From the NCBI GenBank assembly GCA_949317995.1, contig OX439044.1, forward strand, positions 18,748,641 through 18,812,640: 64,000 nucleotides of DNA. The letters are read 5' to 3'. Shown in pieces: positions 35,260 through 47,608 of the stretch. This DNA is from Acholoe squamosa (Eukaryota; Annelida; Polychaeta; Phyllodocida; Polynoidae). How positions within the stretch are numbered: position 1 is the stretch's first letter; each line of letters starts with the position of its first letter. The position numbers and the translations under genes are program-made. Below the pieces are notes generated by a model. That model saw only the letters and a list, made by a program, of their open reading frames with translations, was not told the DNA's origin and did no database searches.

Positions 35260-38200
35260 GTCCTGATCCCTTCATCTTGGGAATCCTCCAAGCTGGAGGT
35301 TTACCTACACTGTGTGGCAATAGGAGAATGGGAATAAAGGGAAGTGAGCTTCTTAGAGCAAATACACAGTGACTCCTTAAGGGCGGGATAAGAAGCTTTT
35401 CTGCTTTGTGTTTCTTGCCTGTGGTGGGCGCTCAGCTGAAAAACTCTTTCATGTCTCGCTGCCTCTGAAGAAAAAGAAGTGTTGTGTGGACTGGGCAGGG
35501 CTGTGGGGTTATCGGCCTGTGTCTGACAGAAGCTTGTAACACAAGTGATGCCTACAGTGAGCCACCCTGTGAACACCAATCATGTTTGAGCAAATTACTA
35601 CTCATTGGTGTGTTTGATAAAGTGGGTGTAAAGAAGAGATGAAATTGTGTTAGCCTATAGATATGTTCAAGTCAACAAGGCAGAATAGTGCGTAGTAGAA
35701 GATACATTAGAAAATAGAATTCTGCTTAGTGGTCAGACAGGAGTAGAGTTTTGAGAAGATCAGAAATGAGATAAGTGTCAAACTAAGGCACCCGACTAGT
35801 GACCTCTGGTTTAGAACTCTTTCTACTTTTCTTCTTATATACTAGTACGTGATTCTGATTACTAGATTCACTAATTTTTCCTATACATTTTTTCAGGTTT
35901 AAGATTTTCTTGATTTGTTTCCTATTTTATCATACATTTTTTTTCGAACTTTTCAATGATTTTGTGACTTTAAGTAATTTTTCTCTCATTTCCAATTGCC
36001 CAAAGGTGTAGAGCCCCACTGTCTCTGCCCGCATCACCCTCCACGCTTGGGAGGTTTCAGAAATGCCTGATCTAGCCTGGTTTGGGATTAAAGGGAGGAG
36101 CACAAAACAGAGAAAAGAGTTACCCGTGATCTATCAACAGGCTTTGGTGGCACAGACCTGGTTGGATTAGCAATTTCTCTAGAAACTATTCTAAGGGAAA
36201 GTGTTAGAGGGTTCATGTGTAAAGGTTGGCTTGTGGAAAACTGTTCACACCATTCATAAAGGCATTTTCATGTGTGTGTGTTTGTTCTCTAAGAAATCAA
36301 CCTTTGGTTATGCATATAAATCTCAAACTTAATGGTGTGTTCTATCTTGATTTAGTCCTTATGGTCAGTGCCCTCATCCTGTCATTTTTTGACGTCCTGG
36401 TAGCAATAGCCTCAGCCTAATTATCTATCAGAACCAGTCTGAGGAAGAATAATTCCAATTTCTGACTCAAAGTCTTCTGAAGATAGATTCCACCAGGAAT
36501 GCATTTCTGAAGATGGTATAACTAAACCCCTTTAAATTGTAGTGTTTCCCTCACTCTAATGCAATTAGAGCCCTGCATCTAGTGGTCACTAATGATTGCA
36601 CTGGTACTGCTGCCTTTCCAAACCCTTTGTAATGACTACATCGTCTAAGGCAGTCATAGAACATTACCTGCAATCACCCACTTTAAATTTGAGAGGTTCA
36701 AATTGCAGTGGCTGTGATCAGTCGTAACCTCACAACCACCATATAGGTGTGGCATAATCCAAGACCTTTCATCCCAGATGCCATGGCCAAACAGATCTAA
36801 CCAACAACGAATGTAATAAGTGGCTAGTAATATAGCCCGCCCTGTGTCCACAAATGTACCCTGTGTTGAATCATCATTTAGAATAGTTGGTGTATTTAGA
36901 GTCAGGCGCCACGACTATTCAGCAGATGGCAAAGGTTGAATGGACTAGCCATTTAGCATAATATAATTATGCTGTATTAATATCACATAAAGGTCATTTT
37001 CCACTACCTGATATGCACGCTCAATCGGCTGCTAGGCCCATCACACGACAACTGTCTGCCGACATTTGCCATAGTATTTAGTGGTAGGGCTAACATATAG
37101 GGCTGCATATTCACATTCCATGCAGTCTCTGCAACCAATTGGACCTCATTGAATATACCTTTTTGATAGGATCATGAGGGGGAGAGATGTGGTCTGTGCC
37201 TTAATCAATTTCAATATAGATATAAGTTGTTAACATAAAACTCTCGATATGAATGGAATAATAGCTTCTGCCTGCACATTGAGACAGATCAGCAGACCTA
37301 CCATGACTATTAAATGTTGCAGCAAACTTATTTCCTCTTATCATGCATATTTATCAGGAACCGCAGCCAATCGCAATGCTAATAGAGGCTATTTATTGGA
37401 TGCCAAAGGGCTATAGGAAAAGACAATGGTTATAACATCACCATAGCTAATGATGCTCATCTTTATGTATGTGTTCCTGAATAGAATGCCTGATAGGCCT
37501 ACTGACTGCCTTGAGAAGGGTGGAAAGTGATTTCATTCGGCTACTTTGACCAAAGTATACATGTCTTTGGATGATGGGGTAATTCAACTTTGGAAGCTTG
37601 CATGGAAATGGCAATAATAACTTCAGAATTAACCAATGTGATTATCAGACATGTAAAGTTCATAATTATACCCTTTATTACAACAAAACACTTTCTACAT
37701 GTCCTGCCTTTTGCGAGCGGGGCACTTAATTGTAGAAGAAGAGGAGGTTTAGGGTAGATTTAAATAGGAAAAATGCAGGTGCAGTGGAGATATGACCTAT
37801 CAAAATAATGTTTCAATCTCATAACAAGTTAAAATACAAATACTGCACTTCATTGACTTTCTTAACTCCTGCTGTTACAGCAGCCTTATGGATACAGATT
37901 AGAGATATCTTCATCCATCATAGGGCCAGCCTCCATGAGAAATTCTCAGAAAATGCTTAACTGGCCCCTGGAGGCTTGCTGCAGCAGCAAGAGGCTCTGA
38001 CAGCAGAGCCTACTGCTCACCCGTTCATGACATGCTCATGGTGATCAATAAGCACAGTTAAGCTAGGGATCCACTGCCGCGAATTTCTTGCGAATTGTAC
38101 TCGTGCGTGTGTTCTCACCGAAAACATTCCACTAGTGGATCAGCTGCTGCGACAACGTACATGCGAAGTCTGCGCTACCTGCGAGGACATTCGCAGAAAT

Positions 38201-38460
38201 TAAAAACTTTTGATATTTGCGACTGCTCTGCGATAAGACACGCACAAGTACAATTCGCAAGTAACTCGCGGCAGTGGATCTGCAGCTTTAGATGGACATC
38301 CCATCCTTCTCTGAACATGTCCAGGTCTATTTTTAGAGAATGAGATACAAGGAAGGTTGATGGCCTGGTAAGTAGGTTAAGCCAGTATAAATGAATTGGA
38401 TGACCCATATGACTGGACTGAGATGATTGGAACTTTGCCATAGTCAAAATTTGTTTTTAG
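35260..38460 (+). repeat. Duplicated block Q, left copy
   Basis: It is related to 55470-57500 in the same orientation, more diverged than P/P'. Shared anchors include TTGCCTGTGGTGGGCGCTCAGCTGA against TGCCTGTGGTAGGCTCTCAGCTGA, ATCCAAGACCTTTCAT (36758 and 56374) and CTCATGGTGATCAATAAG (38034 and 57332). No gene is recognised in either copy. The left copy contains a 227-bp MITE (38061-38287) that the right copy lacks. Confidence 0.7.
38061..38287. mobile_element. PIF/Harbinger-like MITE with TTA target duplication
   Basis: About 50-bp terminal inverted repeats: AGCTAGGGATCCACTGCCGC at 38061 and GCGGCAGTGGATCTGCAGCT ending at 38287, with pairing continuing through CTTGCGAATTGTAC and the GTGCGTGT words. 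TTA flanks both sides (38058-38060 and 38288-38290), the usual Harbinger target. The related block at about 57345 lacks the insert. Non-coding. Confidence 0.8.
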
Positions 38461-38909
38461 AAATGGATTACATGGCTATCCTTTCTTTTGCTTTGCAAAC
38501 AGGTGAACTGTTTCTGATTACATTCTAATGTAATTACCCCTCATATAAAGTGCACACTATGTACAAGGCGCACCCAGAATTTGGGCACAGGAGAGGGGAA
38601 ATATAAAAAAGGGATTTTAAAATTTAAAACCCATCTTTGAGCTCCCCAACCCCGCTAGAATGATAAAAGGGGATGGTGGGATTTTATAGAAAGACCTCCC
38701 CTCACTTTTTCTGATCCTATAAGGAGCACTAGGGGTTTATCCTCATGTATAAGATTGTATGTGCAGTATTACAATACTACAATCACTCTGTATAATAATA
38801 AATGGCTAAAAATGATATTGCCGGGTGATCCCCATAGTATAATCACAACTATGTTGAACTATCCTTGACCCAAATGACACTGTCAATGATGTTGCTAATG
38901 AATTACATT
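38461..38909. other. Unassigned DNA upstream of the Ty3/gypsy element
   Basis: No gene seen. I could not find a target-site duplication of the downstream element here. Confidence 0.4.
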
Positions 38910-39261
38910 CCAGAGGGTAAAGTTATTCATTATTACATTATTCCTCTAAGCAGCAGGTCAGGAGCTAGGTGTGGGAACCCACCTAGAACTATGCTGGACA
39001 CTGTATTATTATTACCTCACAGGTGGAGTGGAACAGAACATTATACTTTATAAACTACTGTATGTTTACTGTATGTACAAATTACCTACATACTAACTAC
39101 TGTATGATTGATATTTCTTACATGTTGCCTAAAGCTGAATAAACCAGTGATAACTGGAAATAACACTATTTATGAGAGCTTGATGTATTTACACTATATA
39201 CCACTAGTCATATGATATTTCTCATATGACAACTTGATCATGCACAATTACTAGTATGACA
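38910..39261 (+). repeat. 5' terminal repeat (LTR segment) of the Ty3/gypsy element
   Basis: Every base agrees with 53541-53892. It contains a TATA-like CTTTATAAAC (about 39045), a polyadenylation signal AATAAA (39138-39143) and ends in TATGACA. The similarity to the 3' copy begins abruptly at CCAGAGGGTAAAG, so the true outer limit of the LTR is unresolved; the 3' copy may extend further upstream. Confidence 0.85.
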
Positions 39262-39264
39262 AAG

Positions 39265-39279
39265 TGGTGGAGAACATCC
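39265..39279 (+). other. Primer-binding-site candidate
   Basis: TGGTGGAGAACATCC begins three bases after the end of the 5' terminal repeat and starts with the TGG expected of a site complementary to a tRNA 3' CCA end. I could not match it to a specific tRNA. Confidence 0.45.
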
Positions 39280-39410
39280 TACTAAGATCCCAAATTACCC
39301 AAAGCTCTCATAGAAATTAAGCTGGCAACATTACTAAAAACGATCATACACACAGTAAAACCCCACTCCACCCACCCAGTGACCTTGACACCATGTACAC
39401 AAAGGTCACC

Positions 39411-39930
39411 GGTGAGATCTCCCACACATCAGTGAGATCTCCCTCACATCAATGAGATCTCCCACACATTAATGAGATCTCCCACACATCAATGAGATCT
39501 CCCACACAACAGTGAGATCTCCAACATATCAGTAAGATCTCCCACACATCAATGAGATCTCCCACACGATCAGTGAGATCTCCCACATATCAGTGAGATC
39601 TCCCCACACATCAATGAGATCTCCCACACGTCAGTGAGGTCTCCCACACGTCAGTGAGGTCTCCCACACGTCAGTGAGGTCTCCCACACGTCAGTGAGGT
39701 CTCCCACACGTCAGTGAGGTCTCCCAAACATCAGTGAAGTCTCCCAAACGTCAGTGAGGTCTCCCACATGTCAGTGAGGTCTCCCCCACGTCAGTGAGGT
39801 CTCCCACACATCAGTGAGGTCTCCCACACATCAGTGAGGTCTCCCACACGTCAGTGAGGTCTCCCACACGTCAGTGAGGTCTCCCACACGTCAGTGAGGT
39901 CTCCCACACGTCAGTAAGGTCTACCCCACA
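39411..39930 (+). repeat. 20-bp tandem array in the leader
   Basis: About 26 copies of a 20-bp unit, consensus CCCACACGTCAGTGAGGTCT, with the earlier copies in a variant GATCT/ACATC form and the later ones nearly uniform. Each later copy includes CACGTCA, the complement of the CRE-like half-site TGACGTG. Its position in the transcribed leader recalls the su(Hw) site cluster (insulator) in the leader of Drosophila gypsy, although the sequence is unrelated. Confidence 0.9.
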
Positions 39931-40294
39931 CATCAAGGTCTTATCAGTCAAGCTGGCAGAACAACACACAAAGACCTTACGTAGTCAGGGACCTGTTGAA
40001 GAGGTCTCCCTCCCACCTAGATCTAGGAGACCCACAAAGGGCACAGCCTCCAGTACAACAGACCCACACTCAGTAGACCCCACACCACCCACCCTGTCTA
40101 CTCAGGGGACAACCAGTTCTCAGGGATCCAACATTTCCCAGGGGTCTCTACAGGACGCTCAACTCACGCTATCTACCTCAGGGGAAGAAGGATCTGCCTC
40201 AGGGGGTGGATCCACACCCTCATCTAGATCCTCCACCCCAGCTCCGGCCTTTGACAGCCACTCCTCCAGAGACACTTCCCCCACACCCTCCATC

Positions 40295-41932
40295 ATGGAC
40301 ACCGATGAAGGCCCCCAACCTAATCAGACAGCTGAGAAGATAAGGGCCTATGAGAAGGCCATCCAAGATGCAGTTACTGCCCTAGAGACCAACAAGTCCC
40401 AGCAGGAGGAAAGGGAGAGGATCCTCAACCAACAATTGGCAGAGAGGAATGTGGCAATAGACGCCCAACAGAAGGCCATGGAAGACCAGCGGAAGTCCCT
40501 AGAGAGACAACAACAACAGATAGCAGATCTCATTAAAAAGCTATCATCCCAGACCCCACAACCTCCCACACCAGCCATCACACCTGTTGTCACACCATCT
40601 GCCTCTGGATCCAAGGATGACATCATAATCTCCATGGTGTCCAACATGACCAAACTCATAGACAGAAAGCAACAGGACGACAGAAAGATCAGGCTACATG
40701 AGGTAACAAAACCCAAAACTTTCTCACACCCATCACCACTCATGTCGACAGCATTATTTATTGATCACAAATTCCCAGAATATCTGAAGGATAAGTACAA
40801 AGTAACAGACAGTGACACCATGGTAACATATTTACCCAAGTACCTTGAAGGACAAGCACTAGCTTGGTTTGAATCCTTCAGGGAAAGTGCCACACCTGAT
40901 ATGTTGACATGGACCAATGTAGTGAATAAATTAAAAGAGTATTTTGCTACTCGAGACAATATCATCTCAAGGACAGCACTCCGTGCACAAAGGATTGATG
41001 AACCTGTCCTAGACTATGCATGCCATCTCAGGAAAGTGTGTAATGCCCAACGCCAAAGCGATGAAATCTTAAGCAAGGCATTTACCCAAGGCATGAGGCC
41101 CTGGATCTCTGTAGCCCTTGAAAACAAGAAAATAGACTCTTTTGACCAAGCCCTAGACCTAGCCTTAGAGGTTGAGACCCAAGAAAGATCTAGGAAGATA
41201 AGGGAGGCAGAGTCTAACCCACAGCCTACTAAGAAAAAGGTCCAGGAAATCAGCACTAGTGCAGATGAAGATGTTAACCTAATGTCTAGTGCCCATGTAA
41301 GGCAACAGGAGGCTAAGGTTACATCGAAAGACCCTACCGGTAGATATAGAGGAAATAACTATGACCCCAACTACCAATCCAAGAGAGGTAGAGGTAGGGG
41401 GGGCAACAACAACAACCGGGGGGGTCACAACAGTAGGAAAGACAACAGCTCTTCCAACTCCAACAATGGTAACTCTTCATACAGTGATAGGAGAGACAGA
41501 ACCCCAAGTAATGGCAGATCCTATAATAATCAAGGATCCAACAGTAGGAGCCATAGTCCACATAGGAACTACAACTCTGGATCCTACAACAACAATGGTT
41601 CCTACAACAACAGCCAGGGTTCAAACAACTCTGGATCCTATAATCAAGGATCCAACAGTAGAAGCCATAGTCCACATAGGAACTACAACAGTGGATCCTA
41701 CAACAACAATGGTGCCTACAACAACCAGAGATCCAACAACTCTGGTCAATACAGCAACTCTGGTCAATATAACCAGGGTTCCAACTCACGCCAGGAGGAT
41801 TACAAACCTGACACAAGAGGTTACCAGGGGAACCAACACAGTAACCCCCAAATACCACCTCATGTAATGGATCAAATCTCCAAGCTCCTGGTGGCAAGCA
41901 ACTCAACCGCCCCACAGAACCAGGAAAACTAG
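40295..41932 (+). CDS. gag: Gag of the Ty3/gypsy element
   Basis: 545 codons. It forms the particle and packages element RNA. The start is an ATG in good context (CATCATGGA). Residues about 10-90 are a Gln/Glu/Lys-rich coiled coil. Residues about 140-310 are a retrotransposon gag (capsid-like) domain with LEGQALAWFESF and FTQGMRPWI, wording typical of Ty3/gypsy capsids. Residues about 350-520 are an Arg/Gly-rich then Asn/Ser/Gly/Tyr-rich tail containing an internal duplication of SNSRSHSPHRNYNSGSY. The tail, rather than CCHC knuckles, is the likely RNA-binding part. The reading frame stays open for about 130 Ser/Thr/Pro-rich codons upstream of the ATG, without another ATG. Confidence 0.88.
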   Translation: MDTDEGPQPNQTAEKIRAYEKAIQDAVTALETNKSQQEERERILNQQLAERNVAIDAQQKAMEDQRKSLERQQQQIADLIKKLSSQTPQPPTPAITPVVTPSASGSKDDIIISMVSNMTKLIDRKQQDDRKIRLHEVTKPKTFSHPSPLMSTALFIDHKFPEYLKDKYKVTDSDTMVTYLPKYLEGQALAWFESFRESATPDMLTWTNVVNKLKEYFATRDNIISRTALRAQRIDEPVLDYACHLRKVCNAQRQSDEILSKAFTQGMRPWISVALENKKIDSFDQALDLALEVETQERSRKIREAESNPQPTKKKVQEISTSADEDVNLMSSAHVRQQEAKVTSKDPTGRYRGNNYDPNYQSKRGRGRGGNNNNRGGHNSRKDNSSSNSNNGNSSYSDRRDRTPSNGRSYNNQGSNSRSHSPHRNYNSGSYNNNGSYNNSQGSNNSGSYNQGSNSRSHSPHRNYNSGSYNNNGAYNNQRSNNSGQYSNSGQYNQGSNSRQEDYKPDTRGYQGNQHSNPQIPPHVMDQISKLLVASNSTAPQNQEN

Positions 41933-41955
41933 GATGTCACAGTGCCGATGGGCCA

Positions 41956-44900
41956 GTGCACTGTGACACCCCAAAAACAAACAATCAATCAGGATTAACA
42001 AGGATCCAACCAGAGACAATTGCTAGTGCCAATCTACCATCTAACAGACAGAGACATCCATCAGTGATACACATCACCCCACCAGATTCATCATCAAAGG
42101 ATACAGGTGAGAGTACCAAGCTTTCTATTGTACTTCTTCAAAATGGCTGTATCAATGCAAATCTATATGATGTTTCAGATGTACAATGTTTGGTTGATAC
42201 AGGTGCTACTATCACCTGTGTCAGACAATCATTCCTCATGGATCTCCAAAAGAGATTCCACATCCAACTGAGGAAATCAAAAATCAACATCCATTTGGCA
42301 GATGGATCGGTGTGTCATGTTAGACATTCAGCTATGCTGAACTTTAGAATCCAAGGTGTCAGATTCCAATACCAATTTGCTGTAATACCCAACCTCACAC
42401 AGCCCGTTGTTCTCGGCACAGATTTCTTAAGCACTACAAAATCTCAAATTGAATTTAATGTTGATCCTGAACAAATTCTCAAACCCATTAGGGCAGTGAG
42501 GGATTTTACCATCCCTCCATTCTCTGAACTTGCAGTATTGGGTAAAATCACTTCTACTCAATCACTGCAAGGGAAAACTGGAGTAGTAGATAACCTCCAA
42601 AGAAATAACAATGCCCCATATCTAGTTCAAAGGGCAGCAGTAACCCCCAGGGAAAATAACAAACATCCCCTAGTGTTACTCAACACCAGCAGGCGCCCAC
42701 ATAAAATCAGAAAGGGTGTCATCATAGCTCTATTTCAGGAAGTTAAGGAATCTGATTTAGAAAAGCCTCAACAGGTGTCAGACACTACCCCACACACTGA
42801 TCAATCCATCTCAGCCATACGGCCTGAGGGTGTAACTCAATTCAGTGACACAGACTCAGACTGTGAGTCCACATATGCTGACCCAGAACCCAACTCAATC
42901 AGACTCTCTGAAATAGCTGCTATACATAGTGAGGCACATGACCTCGAGCCAGAATTGGAAGAGAATGTTCCACCAAAATCTGTGCTCACATCCAAAGATC
43001 AGCATGATAGATTAGAATCACTGCTGACCAAGTATGATGATATATTTGTAGGAAAAGATGGAGACATTGGTGCTACACACCTGTATACCCACTCAATACA
43101 TGTAAAACCTGAGGCAGTACCATGTCATTTCCTACCATATAGACAAACACCCGAAAAACAGGCCGCAATAGGGGAAGAGTGTGAAAGGCTAGTACAACAG
43201 GGCATTCTGAGAGAATGCGCTAAGAGCCCCTGGGCTTCCAGTTCCTTTTTAGTACAAAAATCATCGGGAGGCCATAGGCTCGTCACAGATTTTTGTTATC
43301 TGAACCAGAACACGATAAATCAAGCCTTATCTACACCCCGAGCCGATGACACTCTAGACATGATAGGGTCACTCAGACCAAGAGTATTTAGTAAGCTAGA
43401 TGCCCAACAGGGATTTTTTCAAATCCCTATAAGACAGGAGGACCAGCATAAAACCGCATTCATAGCAAATGACAAAAAATATGTCTACGAAAGGATGCCA
43501 ATGGGTTTAGCGACCGCACCTGTAGGATTCTGCCATCTAGTCACATTAATTCTGAACAAACTCAAATACAAATGTGCCCTACCATACCTAGATGACATAT
43601 TGGTATTATCACCATCAATCGAACAACACTTCCATGACCTGGAAGATGTGTTCAACAGCTTAAGAGTTGGTAAACTCAAACTGAAGAAATCAAAATGTGA
43701 ATACTTCATAGACAGAATAGACTTCTTGGGAATGAGAGTCACACCCATGGGACTGCAACCATCTCCCACAAAGGTGGAATCAATCAAAACCTTCCCAACA
43801 CCAAAATCAGTCAAAAATGTCAGATCCTTCACAGGCCTATGCCAATACTTCAAAAAGTTTATCAAAGGTTATGCCCAAATTGCTAGACCATTGTATGATC
43901 TACAGACACATCTCAAAGCATTTGTCTGGACAGAGGATGCAGATAATGCTTTCAAAACATTAAAGCATGCCCTCTGTACCAACCCTGCTAGCACAACTCA
44001 TCCAAATGAAGTCTTTTTTACGTAAAAACGATCAGTTTTCACGTGAGAATGACGTAAATTACACGAGTAGTGCTAGCTGGGAATGCTCTTCTCAGATATC
44101 CAAACTATGAGAAAGAGTTCAGTTTGGCAACTGATGCTTCCAATGTGAGTTTAGGAGCTGTACTCTCACAGAGAGATAATGAAGGAGTGCTCAGACCAGT
44201 AGCCTTTGCAGGTAGAACCCTCTCCAAACATGAGAGAAATTACAATACCACAGAGAGAGAACTACTGGGAGTAGTGTATGGAGTATTACACTTCAGACAC
44301 TATCTAGAGACTAGACACTTCCAATTATACACAGACCATGCAACCCTAATCCCACTATTAACCAATACAGGACTCACACATAGATGGGCCAGATGGGCTC
44401 TAGACATACAGCAATTTTCATTCACCATCCAACATGTGAAAGGTGATGATAACACACCACCAGATGCTATGTCTAGAATAGAATACCCAGATTCGGGACC
44501 CATGACTAACCCTCCACCCCCACCAAGGAGAGTTAGAGCAGCCAGTAGAATCAAGTTTGCAAAAGTAACAAAGAAGGTACCATTCAAAAGGGATGATCCA
44601 CCCAACACCATTGAAAGGCCAGAGACACCCATTAGGGGTATCTTGAAGCAATCTACACATTATGTGTTTTGCCACTGTGAGAGAGAATACTCACAACTCT
44701 TTCCAGATAATGACTTCGAGCCTATTGAATTCTCATCACTCAATCAGATGGTGAAGGCAACTCCTAAGGAGCCACCCTTCACCCCACCTGACTCAGATGA
44801 TAAAGATTCAGAAGACACAATATATGCTATTACTCAAGCAACTTCCAAATCAGTCAGATTCTTTGAATCAATGCAGGGAGAGGAAACATCAAACCATTTG

Positions 44901-46787
44901 TGTCCTATGACCACACGCTCAAAGACTAGAGAAATGATTCAGGAGGGCACACCAAAACCCCCCACACAATCACAAACTATTCTAAATGAGAAAAAGGTCA
45001 CAGGAAACAAACCTACCAAAACCCCACCTGCCAGGAAAAATGTCACAAAAGACACTGCATCTACTACATCAAAGAACTCTGAGACAAAGAAGAATGACAA
45101 AAAGCAAATTGTGCCTTTAAAGAAGAAGGTTGCCACTCCCATCAAGGCGAGAATAGGCCCTCCAAAGGAGCCTACACACCAAAACAAGAGTGACACACCC
45201 CAACAAAAGGCACAAGATAGGCCAATAGTCGATGAAAAAGAAAAAGAAAGAGACAGAATAAAACAACATGTGCTAGATATAAATCAATTACTGGATCAGA
45301 TTCCCGACACATCCATCTCAGGTACAAACCTTGGCTTGGAACAAAGGAAGGACAAGGAACTATTGCCCCTCATACAATATCTTGAGGATGGGACCTTGCC
45401 TGCACCAAAAGCACAAGGAAATAGAATCATCAACCAAGGCCAGACATACACCTTGGTAAATGGTACATTAGTCCATATATGCCCCATACATTGGAGAAAA
45501 ACCAATACTGTACCACTTCAAATTGTTATACCACAGCAATGGGTAACAAGTACACTACAGTATTTCCATGACTCACCTACTGGCGGCCATCTTGGTTCAA
45601 GTAGGATGCTGTCAGCACTCCGACCTAGGGTATATTGGAAGTCTATGCTAGCAGACACAACAAAATATGTTTCCACCTGCCACACATGCCTCACAGCAAA
45701 AAGGCAAGTACACTCACACAAAACACCAATGACAGTGAGAGAGTACATGGCTTCACCAATGAAGTTCCTAAACCTCGACGCGGTGGGACCATTTCCCACA
45801 ACTGCCAGGGGAAACAAACATATACAAGTCTGCATAGATTATGCTACCAGATATGCAACAGCTTGGGCTACTACTGACTTAAAAGCTGAGACAACAGCAG
45901 CAGAGTTCTACAAGAATATAATTCGTCATCATGGAACACCAGCCACTCTTCAAACAGACAATGGAACATGTTATACAGGTGCAAAGTTCACAAAGTTAAC
46001 TAAACACCTCAAGATCAAACATAAATTCTCCTCACCATACAGGCCACAATCAAATGGGCTTGTAGAGAGATTCAATGCTAGCATTGGCACAGCGCTCAGA
46101 GCATTCTGCTCAAAGCACCAAAACAATTGGGATTCATTTATTGAACCCATAACCTTTGCATTAAATAACACAGAATCCCAAACCACAGGATTCACCCCTT
46201 TTTTCCTACTTCATGGAAGAAACCCAGCCACTCCAATGGACTTAGGGCTGGGAATACAGGAAGACATATCCACCGTAGCAGACCATGTAGCTAACATGAT
46301 AACAAATCAAGATACCTCTAGGAGGAAAGCTATAGAAAGGGTCGCCAAGCTACAAAAGGAAAGAAAGGATAGATATGATAAGAAACTTACACCACAGGAA
46401 ATCAAGGTCACCGACATGGTGTACCTAAACATACCAAGAATCCTGACCAACACAGAGTGTAAGAAACTTCAACCCCTTTTTATGGGACCATATGTTGTAG
46501 TAGATAGACCTAGTTTGACAAGTGCCAAACTCAAAAACTTGGACACCAATCTATTGGTGGCCAGACCAGTGCACATAGACAGACTGAAAAAGGTTGTGGC
46601 TGTCAGAAACAATGAATTTGCACACAGGCTTATTCCACATGAGGCCAAATACTACAACAAAATTGTAAGGAACAAAAATGATATCACCCTTACAAGAGAA
46701 ACCACAGGCATAGGCCCTATCAAGCCTAGGCCTGCACACCACATACTAAGAAAAACATCTAGGAGTGGTGCAGTTTCAAGAAATTAG
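41956..46787 (+). pseudogene. pol: Pol region of the Ty3/gypsy element (PR-RT-RH-IN)
   Basis: The domain order is that of Ty3/gypsy. Aspartic protease: CLVDTGATITC (about 42185-42215). Reverse transcriptase: fingers SSFLVQKSSGGHRLVTDF, then SKLDAQQGFFQIP, then the YLDD catalytic motif (about 43585). RNase H: LATDASNVSLGAVLSQ, with TERELLGVVY and YTDHATLIPL (about 44120-44350). Integrase: a zinc-binding HxxxH-CxxC module (GGHLGSSRM, CHTCLTAKR, about 45580-45700), then the core with LDAVGPFP, LQTDNGTCYTG and GLVERFNAS (D, D, E), and a C-terminal GPY/F-type module (FMGPYVVVDRP). An unusual Lys/Thr/Pro-rich linker of about 270 residues lies between RNase H and integrase. No ATG starts the frame; in this family pol is made together with gag by frameshifting or read-through. 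The region looks interrupted about once, otherwise well preserved. Confidence 0.9.
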
Positions 46788-47608
46788 AAACAGATTGAGA
46801 TACCAAAAGAACATAAGATTTTCAAAATGTATTACAAATTCTCTTCATCCACACATGTGTGACTGATAATGAATTACTTATATGTATATAAAGCCAATCA
46901 AATTTGTAAATATATCAGTAGGTTATTGCCTCTGAATGGTCAAAGACTGGGACCCTCCAAGTAAAGCAGACATGAAGTCTAAAAAGAGTAAGGGTAACAC
47001 AATAGAGTGTCTAAAGCCTAATCCCCACATGAAAGAGCGCACTATGCCAACACAGCAGTCTATAGAGATCAATTGACCTTATAAGCTACCCTCAGACAAC
47101 TGTCTAGACGGTCATGAATGGCTGTCCTGGATGACAGGAGGAGCTAATTACCAGTACACAGATTATACAATAGACCCCCACAGTTGCAGACACTTGAGAT
47201 TAGGTGCACTGACTCCAGAGAAACAATACCATGCCCACAATGGATGTGGGTAGGGTAGGCTACATAAGAAGCACTGTGGACCATAGCCCACCATCAGTCT
47301 TCATCCAGCTGCAGTCTGGAACACAAGTCTACAGGACCCCACTTGGGAATTAGCCAGCCCACTTCTCCATTAGGAGAGACTGCACTAGGATAAAGAACAC
47401 ACCTACTTCACCTTCAACCTGACCTTACCATTTACTGGTCAATCTCTATAGACTCACCGGACATATTGCCAAGACAGCTCAATCTTGCAAAGGTACAGTT
47501 TGAACCACTTCATTTACAGTGTTACACCATACACTTAGACTTTACCAGCACCTAAACACTACAAATTTGACAAGACTTTAAACAGCAAACTTGCTTTACA
47601 CAAGCACC
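46788..47608 (+). other. Spacer between pol and env
   Basis: About 820 bp with no open frame of note. It contains TATGTATATAAAGCC (46881-46895), which could be an internal TATA box. In this family env is normally made from a spliced RNA, and the acceptor would lie in or near this spacer. Neither is proven. Confidence 0.5.

Noticed and set aside
35301-35579. Minus-strand frame whose KASYP..ESL.ICS phrase recurs at 55487-55681, suggesting a conserved peptide
   Set aside because: The similarity follows the DNA similarity of the duplicated blocks, the flanks differ by many indels and neither frame has a motif.
38881-38909. TGTCA at 38881 as the start of the 5' LTR, since it is inverted to the terminal TGACA
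   Set aside because: The 29 bp from TGTCA to CCAGAGGG are not shared with the 3' terminal copy, so there is no support that they belong to the LTR.
39411-39930. The regular 20-bp array could be taken for a CRISPR array
   Set aside because: There are no unique spacers between units, the units abut directly, and the array lies in the leader of a eukaryotic retroelement.
41334-41915. 193-codon minus-strand frame rich in Cys and Tyr
   Set aside because: A by-product of the Asn/Ser/Gly-rich repeats of gag on the other strand.
46881-46895. TATGTATATAAAGCC as a certain internal promoter for env
   Set aside because: A good TATA match but in AT-rich DNA; family knowledge favours a spliced env RNA, so it is only mentioned within the spacer entry.
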